From the NCBI GenBank assembly GCA_050998615.1, contig JBPCQA010000026.1:1-60355 (forward strand): a DNA stretch of 60,355 nucleotides, written 5' to 3'. Made by a program: the position numbers and the translations under genes. Below the pieces are notes generated by a model. The model did not search any database and was not told where the DNA came from. It was given only the letters and a program-made list of their open reading frames with translations. This stretch comes from JBPCQA01 sp050998615. Lineage in GTDB: Bacteria > Actinomycetota > Actinomycetes > Propionibacteriales > Nocardioidaceae. Shown here in pieces: positions 51,418 to 60,157 of this stretch. The stretch's first letter is position 1. Each line of letters begins with the position of its first letter.

Positions 51418-53583
51418 ATGGCCAACAAGGTGACTGGACAAGGCGCAGGTGATGCGGCCGGCAGCCAACCCACCTCACCAGCAGCCATCCGGAACGTGGT
51501 GCTGGTGGGGCCGGCAGGTTCGGGCAAGACCACGTTGGTGGAAGCGCTGCTGTTCGCCACCGGCACAACCAACCGGGTGGGCACGATCGAGGACGGCACC
51601 ACCACGTCGGACTATGACGAGTCCGAAGTCAGGCAGCAGAGGTCCATCGGACTGTCGCTCGCACCTGTGGTGGCCGACGGCATCAAGGTCAACCTGATAG
51701 ACACCCCTGGATACGCCGATTTCGTCGGCGACCTCCGCGCCGGGCTGCGTGCGGCGGATTGCGCACTGTTCGTGGTGTCCGCGAACGACGGGGTCGATTC
51801 CGCCACCAGGGCGCTGTGGCAGGAGTGCGACGTGGTCGCGATGCCACGAGCCGTGGTGATCAGCAAACTCAACCACCCGCGGGCCGACTATCCCGGCGTC
51901 CTCACCCAAGTACAGGAGGCGTTCGGTGAGAAGGCATTGCCGTTGTACGTCCCGGTGCCGCACGACGGCTCGGACATCGACGACCTGGTCGCGCTGCTGT
52001 CCCAGACGGTCTCGGACTACTCAGAGCTCGGCTCCCGCGGCCGCATCGTCCGCGAGCCGACCGACGACGAGCAACTCCTGCTCGACGAACATCGCGGCAC
52101 CTTGATCGAGGGCATCATCGAGGAGTCTGAGGACGAGCAGCTGATGGATCGCTACATGAGCGGTGAGGAGATCGACCTGGAGTTGCTGGTCGGTGACCTG
52201 GAGAAGGCGGTCGCCCGGGCGTCGTTCTTCCCCGTGCTGCCGGTCTGCGCGATCAGCGGGCTCGGCCTCGACGAGCTGCTCGAGGTGATCACCGAGGCCT
52301 TCCCGGCCCCCTCCGAACATCCGTTCCCCCGCGTCTACACAGCGGCCGGCAAGACGGTGAGCGGACTGAGCTGTGATCCAGGCGGTCCGTTGCTCGCCGA
52401 AGTCGTGAAGACAACGTCAGATCCGTACGTCGGCAGGATCAGCCTGGCCCGAGTGTTCTCGGGCACGGTCCGACCGGACGCCACCGTGCACGTGTCGGGA
52501 CATTTCTCGGAGTTCACCCACGAGAACGTCGCACACGAGGATCACGACGAGGACGAGCGCATCGGCGCCTTGTCGTCGCCGCTCGGAAAGACCCAACGGC
52601 TGACCACGGTGGCAGTCGCCGGCGACATCTGCGCCATTGCGAAACTGACCAGGGCCGAGACCAGCGACACGCTGAGCGACAAGGACAATCCGCTGGTCAT
52701 GGAGCCGTGGACGATGCCCGACCCGCTGCTCCCGTTCGCGCTTGTCGCGCATGCCAAGGCCGACGAAGACAAGCTGGGCCAGGCGTTGGCGCGACTGGCG
52801 GCAGAGGACCCGACAGTCCGGATCGAACACAATGCCGAGACCAGCCAGCTCGTGTTGTGGTGCATGGGCGAGGCGCACGCCGACGTACTCCTTGATCGGC
52901 TGCGCAACCGGTACGGCGTCTCAGTGGATCAGGTCGATGTTCGGGTGCCGCTGCGTGAGACGTTCGCCGCGGCGGCCAAGGGCCACGGCCGGCACGTCAA
53001 GCAAAGCGGCGGCCACGGGCAGTACGCCGTCTGCGACGTCGAGGTGGAGCCGCTGCCGCCGGGTGGCGGTTTTGAGTTCGTCGACAAGGTGGTCGGCGGA
53101 TCAGTCCCCCGCCAGTTCATCCCCAGCGTGGAGAAGGGGGTGCGCACCCAGTTGGAGAGCGGGGTGGCCGCCGGCTACCCGCTCGTCGACCTCCGCGTGA
53201 CGTTGGTCGACGGCAAGTCGCACAGCGTCGACTCCAGTGACATGGCGTTCCAAACCGCCGGGGCCCTCGCCTTGCGTGAGGCGGCCGATTCTGGCGGCGT
53301 CCAACTGCTCGAGCCCATCGACGCGGTCGACGTGCTGATCGGTGACGACTTCCTGGGCGCGGTGATGGGCGACTTGTCCACTCGGCGGGCCCGAGTGCTG
53401 GGCACCGAGCCGGTCGGCACCGGCCGGACCCTCGTCAAGGCCGAGGCGCCCCAGCTGGAGCTGACCCGGTATGCCACCGAGTTGCGATCCCTGAGCCACG
53501 GCACCGGCACGTTCAGCCGCAGCTTTGCCAGGTACGACGCCCTGCCCTCGCACGTCGCCGCCAAACTCACCAAGTCGGCCTGA
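51418..53583 (+). CDS. Elongation factor G-like GTPase (EF-G2 type)
   Basis: 721 residues from the ATG at 51418 (GAAGGAG eight bases upstream). GTPase motifs: VGPAGSGKTTL (31-41), IDTPGYADFVGD, and SKLNHPRADY where canonical EF-G has NKxD. Domains II-V follow (FSRSFARYDALPSHVAAKL at the end). The altered G4 motif and the lack of a neighbouring rpsL/rpsG place it with the second, fusA2-type EF-G of Actinobacteria; its role in translocation is unclear. It is inserted, on the opposite strand, between the HIT gene and pgsA. Confidence 0.9.
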   Translation: MANKVTGQGAGDAAGSQPTSPAAIRNVVLVGPAGSGKTTLVEALLFATGTTNRVGTIEDGTTTSDYDESEVRQQRSIGLSLAPVVADGIKVNLIDTPGYADFVGDLRAGLRAADCALFVVSANDGVDSATRALWQECDVVAMPRAVVISKLNHPRADYPGVLTQVQEAFGEKALPLYVPVPHDGSDIDDLVALLSQTVSDYSELGSRGRIVREPTDDEQLLLDEHRGTLIEGIIEESEDEQLMDRYMSGEEIDLELLVGDLEKAVARASFFPVLPVCAISGLGLDELLEVITEAFPAPSEHPFPRVYTAAGKTVSGLSCDPGGPLLAEVVKTTSDPYVGRISLARVFSGTVRPDATVHVSGHFSEFTHENVAHEDHDEDERIGALSSPLGKTQRLTTVAVAGDICAIAKLTRAETSDTLSDKDNPLVMEPWTMPDPLLPFALVAHAKADEDKLGQALARLAAEDPTVRIEHNAETSQLVLWCMGEAHADVLLDRLRNRYGVSVDQVDVRVPLRETFAAAAKGHGRHVKQSGGHGQYAVCDVEVEPLPPGGGFEFVDKVVGGSVPRQFIPSVEKGVRTQLESGVAAGYPLVDLRVTLVDGKSHSVDSSDMAFQTAGALALREAADSGGVQLLEPIDAVDVLIGDDFLGAVMGDLSTRRARVLGTEPVGTGRTLVKAEAPQLELTRYATELRSLSHGTGTFSRSFARYDALPSHVAAKLTKSA

Positions 53584-53638
53584 GACCAGCGCGGACTCCC
53601 CCCGCGGGGACGCAGGTCGACAGTCGGGCGGACCAGTG

Positions 53639-54211
53639 TCAATCCGGCCAGCAGGCGGCGATCATTTGTCGGGTGTCGCCCAACAGCTGCGGCAAGACCC
53701 GCGTGTGGCCGATCACCGGCATGAAGTTCGTGTCACCGCCCCAGCGCGGCACGACGTGCTGATGCAGGTGGCCGGCGATGCCGGCTCCGGCCACCTCGCC
53801 TTGGTTCATGCCAATGTTGAAGCCTTGTGCCCCCGATGCGCTGCGGATCGCGGTCATGGACTGCCGAGTCAAGGCGGCCACCTCGGCACATTCCGCCTCG
53901 GTCAAGTCGCGGTAGTCGGCCACATGGCGAAACGGGCAGACCATCAGGTGGCCTGGTGAGTAGGGGTAGAGGTTCAGCACCGCGTAGGCCAGCGCGCTGC
54001 GTCGTACGATCAGGCCCTCGTCGTCGGGCAGCGACGGGATCGTGCAGAACGGACATTCGTCGGCGCCTGCGGAGTCGGGCTTGTTCTCCCCCTGGATGTA
54101 GGCCATCCGATGCGGCGTCCACAGCCGCAGGAAGGCGTCCTGGTCGCCGACGCCGCGCTGCGCCACAGGCCCGGCTGGCTCCGCGGCTTCAGTCGGGTCG
54201 GACTCGGTCAT
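53639..54211 (-). CDS. HIT-family protein, likely diadenosine tetraphosphate phosphorylase
   Basis: 190 residues. The zinc-binding ECPFC, the WTPHRMAYI stretch and the catalytic HLHQHVVPRWGGDTNFMP mark the actinobacterial HIT branch that includes an Ap4A phosphorylase in mycobacteria. ATG overlaps the thrS stop (ATGA). Confidence 0.92.
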   Translation of the reverse strand: MTESDPTEAAEPAGPVAQRGVGDQDAFLRLWTPHRMAYIQGENKPDSAGADECPFCTIPSLPDDEGLIVRRSALAYAVLNLYPYSPGHLMVCPFRHVADYRDLTEAECAEVAALTRQSMTAIRSASGAQGFNIGMNQGEVAGAGIAGHLHQHVVPRWGGDTNFMPVIGHTRVLPQLLGDTRQMIAACWPD

Positions 54212-56226
54212 ACCTGCACTCGTCGCTCCACTGCCTCCACGATGCGACCGATCGCCTCCTCGATAGGCACGCCGTTGTCCTGCTCGCCGTTGCGGTAACG
54301 GAATGAGACAGCACCTTCGTCCACGTCCCGGTCACCGGCGATCAGCATGAACGGGACCTTCTGCAGTTGGGCGTTGCGGATCTTCTTCTGCATGCGGTCG
54401 TCGGAGCGGTCAACCTCCACCCGAATGCCTTTTGATTTTAGGTCCTCGGCCAGCTTGGACAGGTAGGCTTCGTGGCGTTCGGCGATCGGGATCGCGACGA
54501 CCTGCACCGGTGCCAACCACGGCGGGAAGGCGCCAGCGTAGTGCTCCGTGAGCACTCCAATGAAGCGCTCGATCGAACCGAACAGCGCGCGGTGGATCAT
54601 CACAGGCTGTCGCCGAGACCCGTCTGCCGCGGTGTATTCCAGACCGAAGAGTTCCGGCTCGTTGAAGTCGAGCTGGATCGTCGACAGCTGCCAGGTGCGA
54701 CCGATCGCGTCGCGGGCCTGCACCGAAATCTTCGGCCCATAGAAGGCGGCACCGCCGAGGTCGGGCACCAGGTCGAGGCCCGCCGCGGCACCGACCTGTT
54801 CGAGGATCTTGGTGGCCTCCTCCCAAATGTCGTCGCTGCCGACGTACTTGTCGGGGTCCTTGGTGGACAGCTCCAGATAGAAGTCGTCGAGGCCGTAGTC
54901 CTTGAGCAGATCGAGCACGAAGCGCAGGAGCCGGCCCAGCTCGTCGGGCAGTTGGTCGCGCGTGCAGAAGATGTGCGCGTCGTCCTGGGTCATGCCTCGC
55001 ACCCGGGTCAGCCCGTGCACGACTCCCGACTTCTCGTAGCGGTAGACCGAACCGAACTCGAACAACCGAAGCGGCAGCTCGCGGTAGGAGCGCCCGCGGG
55101 CCTGGTAGATCAGGCAGTGGAAGGGGCAGTTCATCGGTTTGAGGTAGTAGTCCTGGGCGGCCTTCTTCACCCCACCGTGTTCGTCGAGCTCCTCATCGAC
55201 GTGCATGGGCGGGTACATACCGTCGGCGTACCAGTCCAAGTGTCCGGAGGTCTGGAACAGCTGCGCCTTGGAGATGTGCGGGGAGTTGACGAACGCGTAG
55301 TCCGCCTCCTCGTGCCGGCGGCGGTAGTAGTCCTCCATCACCTTGCGCAGCACCCCGCCCTTGGGGTGGAAGACGGCGAGTCCAGAGCCGATCTCGTCGG
55401 GGAAGCTGAACAAGTCGAGCTCCTGACCAAGCCGGCGGTGATCGCGCTTGGCCGCCTCCTCGAGGCGATGCAGGTAGGCGTCCAGCGCCTCCTTGCTCTC
55501 CCAGGCCGTCCCATAGATGCGTTGCAACTGCGGGTTGCGCTCGTCGCCTCTCCAGTACGCCGCCGCGGTGCGCATCAGCTTGAACGCAGGGATGCGTTTG
55601 GTCGTCGGCAGATGCGGCCCTCGGCACAGGTCCTTCCAGGCCAGCGAGCCGTCACGCCTCAAGTTGTCGTAGATCGTCAGCTCCCCAGCGCCCACTTCCG
55701 CATCCGCCCCCTCGGCATGGCTGGCGGCCCAGCTGCCCGTGAAAGCCCGCCCAATCAGCTCGAGCTTGTAGGGCTCGTCCGCGAGCTCCTGGCGCGCTTC
55801 GTCGTCGCTGACGTGGCGGCGTGAGAAGCGCTGTCCATCCTTGATGAGCTTGCGCATCCGGGATTCGATTGCCTCAAGGTCTTCGGGCTTGAACGCATCG
55901 GCGACGTCGAAGTCGTAGTAGAAGCCATCGGTGATCGGCGGGCCGATCCCGAGCTTGGCGTCCGGATGGAGCTGTTGCACGGCTTGGGCGAGCACGTGGG
56001 CTGTCGAATGTCGCAGGATCGAACGGCCCTCGCCTGAATCCATGACGACTGCTTCGACTTCGTCGCCGTCGGCCAACTCGTACGAGAGGTCTCGTGGCCG
56101 GCCGGACACCTTGGCCGCGATCACCGACTGATCGTCGGGGAACAACTCCCACGCCTTGGTCCCAGTCGCGACAGCCCGCTCAGCACGCTCGGTTGGGCTG
56201 ACGACGGTTACCTTGAGCTCAGGCAC
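54208..56226 (-). CDS. thrS: Threonyl-tRNA synthetase
   Basis: 672 residues, GTG start: TGS domain (1-70), editing domain with the HSTAHVLAQAV and C-terminal SDDEARQEL, class II core with zinc ligands in MNCPFHCLIY, motif 2 RGMTQDDAHIFC, motif 3 (HRALFGSIERFIGVL), and the anticodon-binding domain. A 250-base gap to the divergent monooxygenase gene holds no clear T-box or other leader. Confidence 0.98.
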   Translation of the reverse strand: MPELKVTVVSPTERAERAVATGTKAWELFPDDQSVIAAKVSGRPRDLSYELADGDEVEAVVMDSGEGRSILRHSTAHVLAQAVQQLHPDAKLGIGPPITDGFYYDFDVADAFKPEDLEAIESRMRKLIKDGQRFSRRHVSDDEARQELADEPYKLELIGRAFTGSWAASHAEGADAEVGAGELTIYDNLRRDGSLAWKDLCRGPHLPTTKRIPAFKLMRTAAAYWRGDERNPQLQRIYGTAWESKEALDAYLHRLEEAAKRDHRRLGQELDLFSFPDEIGSGLAVFHPKGGVLRKVMEDYYRRRHEEADYAFVNSPHISKAQLFQTSGHLDWYADGMYPPMHVDEELDEHGGVKKAAQDYYLKPMNCPFHCLIYQARGRSYRELPLRLFEFGSVYRYEKSGVVHGLTRVRGMTQDDAHIFCTRDQLPDELGRLLRFVLDLLKDYGLDDFYLELSTKDPDKYVGSDDIWEEATKILEQVGAAAGLDLVPDLGGAAFYGPKISVQARDAIGRTWQLSTIQLDFNEPELFGLEYTAADGSRRQPVMIHRALFGSIERFIGVLTEHYAGAFPPWLAPVQVVAIPIAERHEAYLSKLAEDLKSKGIRVEVDRSDDRMQKKIRNAQLQKVPFMLIAGDRDVDEGAVSFRYRNGEQDNGVPIEEAIGRIVEAVERRVQV

Positions 56227-56480
56227 GGGACGGCTCCTCTACCGGTGGTGGTGGCGCGGATGCGCCTTGTTCGCTCGATCGTATCGACATGCGGCGCGAC
56301 CGTCGCAGTGCTTTCGGCCATATCCCAATCGGGGGTGGCTAGGTTTTCGGATCGCCGCTCCGCGATTGCCGGCTCGACGGTTGACCCGATTGAATCGCGG
56401 AGTCCACGGACCGTCGTGCTCTGGTGATCGTGAAGAAATGCGGGCAGGCTGGACGTCGTACCCAAGTCAGAGGAGCACAC

Positions 56481-56798
56481 ATGAGCATCACCACGGTAGC
56501 CGTCATCACCGCCAAACCCGGCGCGGGCGAGCAAGTCGAGGACGCCTTGCACACGCTGGCCGAAGCCAGTCACGCCGAGGCGGGCTGCCAGCTGTACAGC
56601 CTGCACCGCGGCCTGGACAACCGCGACATCTTCGTGACAGTCGAGAAGTGGGACTCACGAGACAGCCTGCAGGCGCACCTCGAGTCGCCGCATCTAGTCG
56701 CGGCGATGAGCACGGCCGGAGAGCTGCTGGCTGCGCCACCGAAGATCATCCCCGCCGAGCTGCTGCCGGTCGGCGACCCGGCCAAGAGCACCTACTGA
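56481..56798 (+). CDS. Antibiotic biosynthesis monooxygenase (ABM) domain protein
   Basis: 105 residues, a single ferredoxin-like ABM domain: ITTVAVITAKPGAGEQVEDAL, then VTVEKWDSRDSLQAHLESPHL. GAGGAG lies just before the ATG. Such small dimers act on quinones or as stress-linked oxygenases; no biosynthetic neighbours suggest a substrate. Stands alone, followed by a terminator. Confidence 0.85.
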   Translation: MSITTVAVITAKPGAGEQVEDALHTLAEASHAEAGCQLYSLHRGLDNRDIFVTVEKWDSRDSLQAHLESPHLVAAMSTAGELLAAPPKIIPAELLPVGDPAKSTY

Positions 56799-56800
56799 CC

Positions 56801-56828
56801 TGGCCGCCCGCCCAGCCGCCAGTTTTTC
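56801..56828 (+). terminator. Intrinsic terminator after the ABM gene, with a duplicated neighbour
   Basis: CTGGC (56801-56805) pairs with GCCAG (56819-56823) and is followed by TTTTT, a rho-independent terminator two bases after the stop. The block CGCCCAGCCGCCAG is repeated at 56831-56844 and followed by a second T run. The rest of the gap up to the tRNA at 57048 holds no gene. Confidence 0.6.
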
Positions 56829-57047
56829 CCGCCCAGCCGCCAGGCTTTTCCGGCCAGCCTGCGATGGTGGACTCGTGCGACGATGGTTGGGACGTGCAGG
56901 CGAGGCCGGTCGACAACTGATGAGTCGAACGGACCCCACACCGCAACGAGGTTGCTCCTCGACTGCAGTGTGAGGCTTTATGCACGCATGTTGCACGAGA
57001 GGCAGCTTGGCTGACCGGAAATGGCCTCTGACGCGCGGTTATGCTGG

Positions 57048-57119
57048 TGGGCGATACTGGGTTCGAACCAGTGACCTCTTCGGTGTGAACGAAGCGCGCT
57101 ACCACTGCGCCAATCGCCC
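57048..57119 (-). tRNA. tRNA-Val (CAC anticodon)
   Basis: 72 bases; acceptor GGGCGAT/ATCGCCC, anticodon arm CTTCG-TTCACAC-CGAAG giving CAC, T-arm with GTTCGAA. CCA is encoded (57045-57047). Last of three tRNA genes read leftwards. Confidence 0.96.
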
Positions 57120-57138
57120 GCGTTTGTCAGCGGGTTGG

Positions 57139-57209
57139 AGGTGGAGACGGGATTTGAACCCGTGTAAACGGATTTGCAGTCCGTTGCCTCGCCTCTCGGC
57201 CACTCCACC
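57139..57209 (-). tRNA. tRNA-Cys (GCA anticodon)
   Basis: 71 bases; acceptor GGTGGAG/CTCCACC, anticodon arm ACGGA-CTGCAAA-TCCGT giving GCA. CCA is encoded (57136-57138). Middle gene of the tRNA operon. Confidence 0.97.
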
Positions 57210-57239
57210 GCTGGGATGGGCCTGCCGAGACCCGCTCCG

Positions 57240-57312
57240 AGCGGACGACGGGATTCGAACCCGCGACCCTCACCTTGGCAAGGTGATGCTCTACCAACTG
57301 AGCCACGTCCGC
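57240..57312 (-). tRNA. tRNA-Gly (GCC anticodon)
   Basis: 73 bases; acceptor GCGGACG/CGTCCGC, anticodon arm TCACC-TTGCCAA-GGTGA giving GCC. CCA is not encoded, unlike its two operon partners. First gene after the promoter at 57345-57372. Confidence 0.97.
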
Positions 57313-57344
57313 ATGCCCACACTCAGGTAATGGTGCGAAAAAGA

Positions 57345-57372
57345 ACAGTAGCGGATTCAGACGCGTCGACAA
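57345..57372 (-). promoter_or_regulatory. Promoter of the Gly-Cys-Val tRNA operon
   Basis: On the minus strand TTGTCG (57367-57372) and TACTGT (57345-57350) are spaced by 16 bases, about 26 bases upstream of tRNA-Gly once the start site is placed. Confidence 0.55.
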
Positions 57373-57399
57373 ACTCCGGGTTCTCGCGTTGCGGAGCAT

Positions 57400-57405
57400 T
57401 AAGCT
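57400..57405 (+). promoter_or_regulatory. -10 box for a leaderless transcript of the aminotransferase gene
   Basis: TAAGCT ends six bases before the ATG at 57412 and no ribosome binding site is present, so transcription probably starts at the start codon. Confidence 0.45.
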
Positions 57406-57411
57406 GACCCC

Positions 57412-58230
57412 ATGCGTGCCTGGTGCAACGGTCAGCTTGTAGATCCCACCGAACCGGCGGTCTCGCCGCTCGACCACGGAGTGACGGTGGGCGACGGCGT
57501 GTTCGAGGCGATCAAGGTCATGCACGACGAACCGTTCGCGCTCACCCGCCACCTGCGCAGGTTGACTCGTTCCGCGCGGGGTCTCGGACTGCCCGACCCC
57601 GATCACGACATGATCCGTTCCGCCATCAGGCTGACGCTTGACCAACCGGAGATGTCCCACGGGCTCATTCGCATCACCTTCACTGCCGGCATCTCACCGC
57701 TCGGCTCCAGTCGCGACACCAAAGAGCCCACCGTGGTCGTCATCGCCACGCCAGCGCCGAAGCCTGCTAACTCGACCAGCGCGGTCACCGTTCCATGGCC
57801 GCGAAACGAACGAGGGGCGCTGCGCGGCCTCAAGACGACGTCGTACGGCGAAAACGTGCTCGCGCTCGCCTACGCTGCCGAACGCAACGCAACCGAGGCG
57901 ATCTTCACGAACATGCGGGGCGACCTCTGCGAGGGCACCGGCACCAACGTGTTCTGTGTCTTCAACGAAGCAGTTGTCACCCCACCGCTGACGGCCGGCT
58001 GCCTGGCCGGCATCACGCGTGAGCTGGTGATCGAGTGGTGCGACGTCCAAGAGCGCGACCTCACGATGGGCGAGTTGCACAACGCCGATGAGGTCTTCTT
58101 GACGTCCACGACGCGCGATGTGCAGGCGGTCGGTGAGCTCGACGGCGTGCTGCGACCCGATCGTCGACCGGTGACCGCTGCCATCGCGCAGGCGTGGCGA
58201 CGGGCAGAGGCGCTCGACATCGACCCCTAA
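57412..58230 (+). CDS. Class IV aminotransferase, likely aminodeoxychorismate lyase
   Basis: 272 residues. PLP Lys in RGLKTTSYGENVLAL, the EGTGTNVFCVF phosphate site, and SPLDHGVTVGDGVFEAIKV at the start are the family marks; the overall form resembles PabC, which makes p-aminobenzoate for folate. D-amino acid or branched-chain aminotransferase activity is not excluded. No pabA/B nearby. Confidence 0.85.
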   Translation: MRAWCNGQLVDPTEPAVSPLDHGVTVGDGVFEAIKVMHDEPFALTRHLRRLTRSARGLGLPDPDHDMIRSAIRLTLDQPEMSHGLIRITFTAGISPLGSSRDTKEPTVVVIATPAPKPANSTSAVTVPWPRNERGALRGLKTTSYGENVLALAYAAERNATEAIFTNMRGDLCEGTGTNVFCVFNEAVVTPPLTAGCLAGITRELVIEWCDVQERDLTMGELHNADEVFLTSTTRDVQAVGELDGVLRPDRRPVTAAIAQAWRRAEALDIDP

Positions 58231-58249
58231 GCCTGAAAGCCCGCGGCGC

Positions 58250-58696
58250 TTAGCCACTATCAGCGTCGAGCAGCAACCCGTCCACGAGGCGCGCGAACAC
58301 CCGCTTGCCGGCGATCATTGTCGGTAGGTCGAGCAGCGGCCCGGCGATTTTGACGCGGGCGTCTTCTAGCCACGTGATGCACGCACCATCGTGCCGGGAA
58401 GCGACGGTTAAGACCGCCCATCCGGTCACTACACGCCCGCGCTTGACGATGCGGCAAGAACCCGCCTCGTCAGGTGTGGGCGGACGCCAAAACGTCACCT
58501 CCATGGGATCGTCAAACTGCAGCAATCCCACTGAGGTGTGCGCCACGAACACCGCGCCGAGGCCGAGCGGGGAGTTCGGCTGCCGCGTCACCGCGGTGAG
58601 CGGGATAAACTCACCATGCCGGCCCCAGTCAGTCAGCCGGCTCCAGGCGGCCGGCGCAGACATCGTCGTACGACGGGTCACGCAAAACTCCGCCAC
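58250..58696 (-). CDS. SRPBCC (START-like) family protein
   Basis: 148 residues: MAEFCVTRRTTMSAPAAWSRLTDWGRHGEF opens in the way of polyketide-cyclase-like SRPBCC proteins (read in two parts), followed by alternating strands and a C-terminal helix (GKRVFARLVDGLL). Such proteins bind hydrophobic ligands; ligand unknown. GTG start three bases after the CGNR gene, so probably co-transcribed; converges with the aminotransferase gene. Confidence 0.8.
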   Translation of the reverse strand: MAEFCVTRRTTMSAPAAWSRLTDWGRHGEFIPLTAVTRQPNSPLGLGAVFVAHTSVGLLQFDDPMEVTFWRPPTPDEAGSCRIVKRGRVVTGWAVLTVASRHDGACITWLEDARVKIAGPLLDLPTMIAGKRVFARLVDGLLLDADSG

Positions 58697-58699
58697 CGT

Positions 58700-59269
58700 C
58701 TACGCCCGGGTGGCTGCCAAGCCGGAGCGCTTGCGCTCGCGATATGCGGCGACGTGAAGGCGATTGCCACAGCTGCCGGCATCGCAGTAGCGCTTCGACC
58801 GGTTGCGGGACAGGTCGACAAGAGCCGCCGTGCATGCCGGAGCGTCGCACTCACGCAGCCGGTCGAGCTCGTCGGCGGTGACGACGTGGGCGAGGGCCAT
58901 GCCACCGTCCACACCAAGATGCTCGGCCAATGTTGCGCCGGGCGCGAAGTAGTGCACGTGCCACCCGTAGCCGTCATGGTCGGTCAGCCTCGGCCGCACC
59001 GGCGTACCCGACAACATCGAGTTGACCAACGCCGCGGAGGCTCGCGCATCGTCGGTGGCGAAGAGTTCCGCGAACCGGCTGCGAACCTCGTGTACGGCGG
59101 CGATGTCAGCCTCGCTCAACCGCTCGACTCCGCTGATCCGGTGCGCCGACACGAAACCTTCGAGCTGATCGACGGTCGCCAGCCGCTCACGCTCTCCGCG
59201 CGCGGACCCGGAGTTGACGAGGTCGACGACCGTTTCCAGCGCATGCTCGGTGTCGTGGCTGAAGATCAC
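58700..59269 (-). CDS. CGNR zinc-finger protein
   Basis: 189 residues with an ABATE/DUF1470-like N-terminal domain and a C-terminal CGNR zinc finger: CDAPACTAALVDLSRNRSK then RYCDAGSCGNRLHVAAYRERKR (four cysteines). Considered putative stress-related transcription regulators. GTG start. Confidence 0.88.
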   Translation of the reverse strand: MIFSHDTEHALETVVDLVNSGSARGERERLATVDQLEGFVSAHRISGVERLSEADIAAVHEVRSRFAELFATDDARASAALVNSMLSGTPVRPRLTDHDGYGWHVHYFAPGATLAEHLGVDGGMALAHVVTADELDRLRECDAPACTAALVDLSRNRSKRYCDAGSCGNRLHVAAYRERKRSGLAATRA

Positions 59270-59308
59270 CAGGCCAGCGTAGTGGCAGGTGGTGTGTCGG
59301 CCGTGGAT

Positions 59309-59734
59309 TCAGGCGAGCAGCTCGGCAACCGCCGCTGCGACGTCGAGATGGCCCGTCTCGGTTCCGCTTGCCACTAGCTCTTCGGTACGTCGGCAGAACT
59401 CGCTCAGCTCGTCACTGCGAACCTGCAACATCGCCGCGCCATCTGGCGAGCATAATTCAAGGATCGTCACCGCCCGGCCCTCATGATCGAGGCAGGGCCA
59501 TACCTGGACGTCCCCGTGTCCGGTCGGCTGGAATAGGCCATCCGTGAGCAGGTCACGTGCAAAGACCCAACGCTCCCGGGTCTGGCGGAACGTGAAGACA
59601 ACCGCGACGGCGTAGGGGTCGGAGCTGTCGTACCGCAGCTCGGCCGCTAAGGCTTCGGAGACACCGGCTGCGTCGATCATCTGCAGTGTCATGGTTCGAG
59701 CCACGCTGACGGGTTCGGTGTTCATGGAGGTCAT
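59309..59734 (-). CDS. ssgB: SsgB-type sporulation/cell division regulator
   Basis: 141 residues from the ATG at 59732-59734 (GAAAGG upstream). SsgA-like family: ELRYDSSDPYAVAVVF, RWVFARDLLTDGLFQPTG, GHGDVQVWPC, CSPDGAAMLQV, ending GTETGHLDVAAAVAELL. In Streptomyces SsgB places FtsZ at sporulation septa, together with SsgA. The position after thrS and the PIM genes matches the streptomycete order. Whether this organism sporulates is inferred only. Confidence 0.88.
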   Translation of the reverse strand: MTSMNTEPVSVARTMTLQMIDAAGVSEALAAELRYDSSDPYAVAVVFTFRQTRERWVFARDLLTDGLFQPTGHGDVQVWPCLDHEGRAVTILELCSPDGAAMLQVRSDELSEFCRRTEELVASGTETGHLDVAAAVAELLA

Positions 59735-59949
59735 GGCTGGTTCGGCCCTTTCGCACGGACGGTTCCATGAAGAGACGGGCTGATCGCCGATTCGTGACGC
59801 GGTTTCGAGGCGGAAGATTCGCCGGCCTTCGCAGCCAGCGCCGCACCAACCGGCACAGCGCGAGAGGTAAGCGTCGTGGTTGGCCCCACGGTGCTGATAT
59901 CGGGGCCGAAGGCTTAGAACCCTGTTGGGGGACAGCCGGCTCGGTGCGC

Positions 59950-59955
59950 TAGTCT
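59950..59955 (+). promoter_or_regulatory. -10 box of tRNA-Val
   Basis: TAGTCT lies 24 bases before the tRNA; TTGGGG at 59925-59930 is a weak -35 candidate (19-base spacing). The rest of the 244-base gap upstream (59735-59978) shows no gene. Confidence 0.4.
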
Positions 59956-59978
59956 TTGCGGTCCGGCGGCGCACGCGC

Positions 59979-60050
59979 GGGCGATTGGCGCAGTGGTAGC
60001 GCGCTTCCCTGACACGGAAGAGGTCACTGGTTCGAACCCAGTATCGCCCA
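59979..60050 (+). tRNA. tRNA-Val (GAC anticodon)
   Basis: 72 bases; acceptor GGGCGAT/ATCGCCC, anticodon arm CTTCC-CTGACAC-GGAAG giving GAC. CCA is encoded (60051-60053). Apart from the anticodon arm it is almost identical to the tRNA-Val at 57048, on the other strand. Confidence 0.97.
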
Positions 60051-60073
60051 CCAGCAAACGTGCAGGTCAGAGC

Positions 60074-60106
60074 GGGTTTCAGGTCCGGGCCAACGACACG
60101 AAACCC
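60074..60106 (+). terminator. Probable terminator after tRNA-Val
   Basis: GGGTTTC (60074-60080) pairs with GAAACCC (60100-60106) and the stem can be extended by AG/CT, with a 19-base loop. No U tract. Confidence 0.45.
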
Positions 60107-60157
60107 CTACAGTGCCCCAACCCTTCCAAAGGCCGCAACGCTGCGGAAGGCGACACC

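Noticed and set aside
56227..56480. T-box or other riboswitch ahead of thrS
   Set aside because: No T-box core sequence or specifier stem could be picked out by eye; a covariance search would decide.
56746..57105. Minus-strand frame with GGWAG repeats overlapping the tRNA-Val region
   Set aside because: It runs through a tRNA gene and the terminator repeats and has no recognisable protein.
59767..59952. Short plus-strand frame upstream of tRNA-Val
   Set aside because: Arg-rich, no ribosome binding site, and lies over the tRNA promoter.
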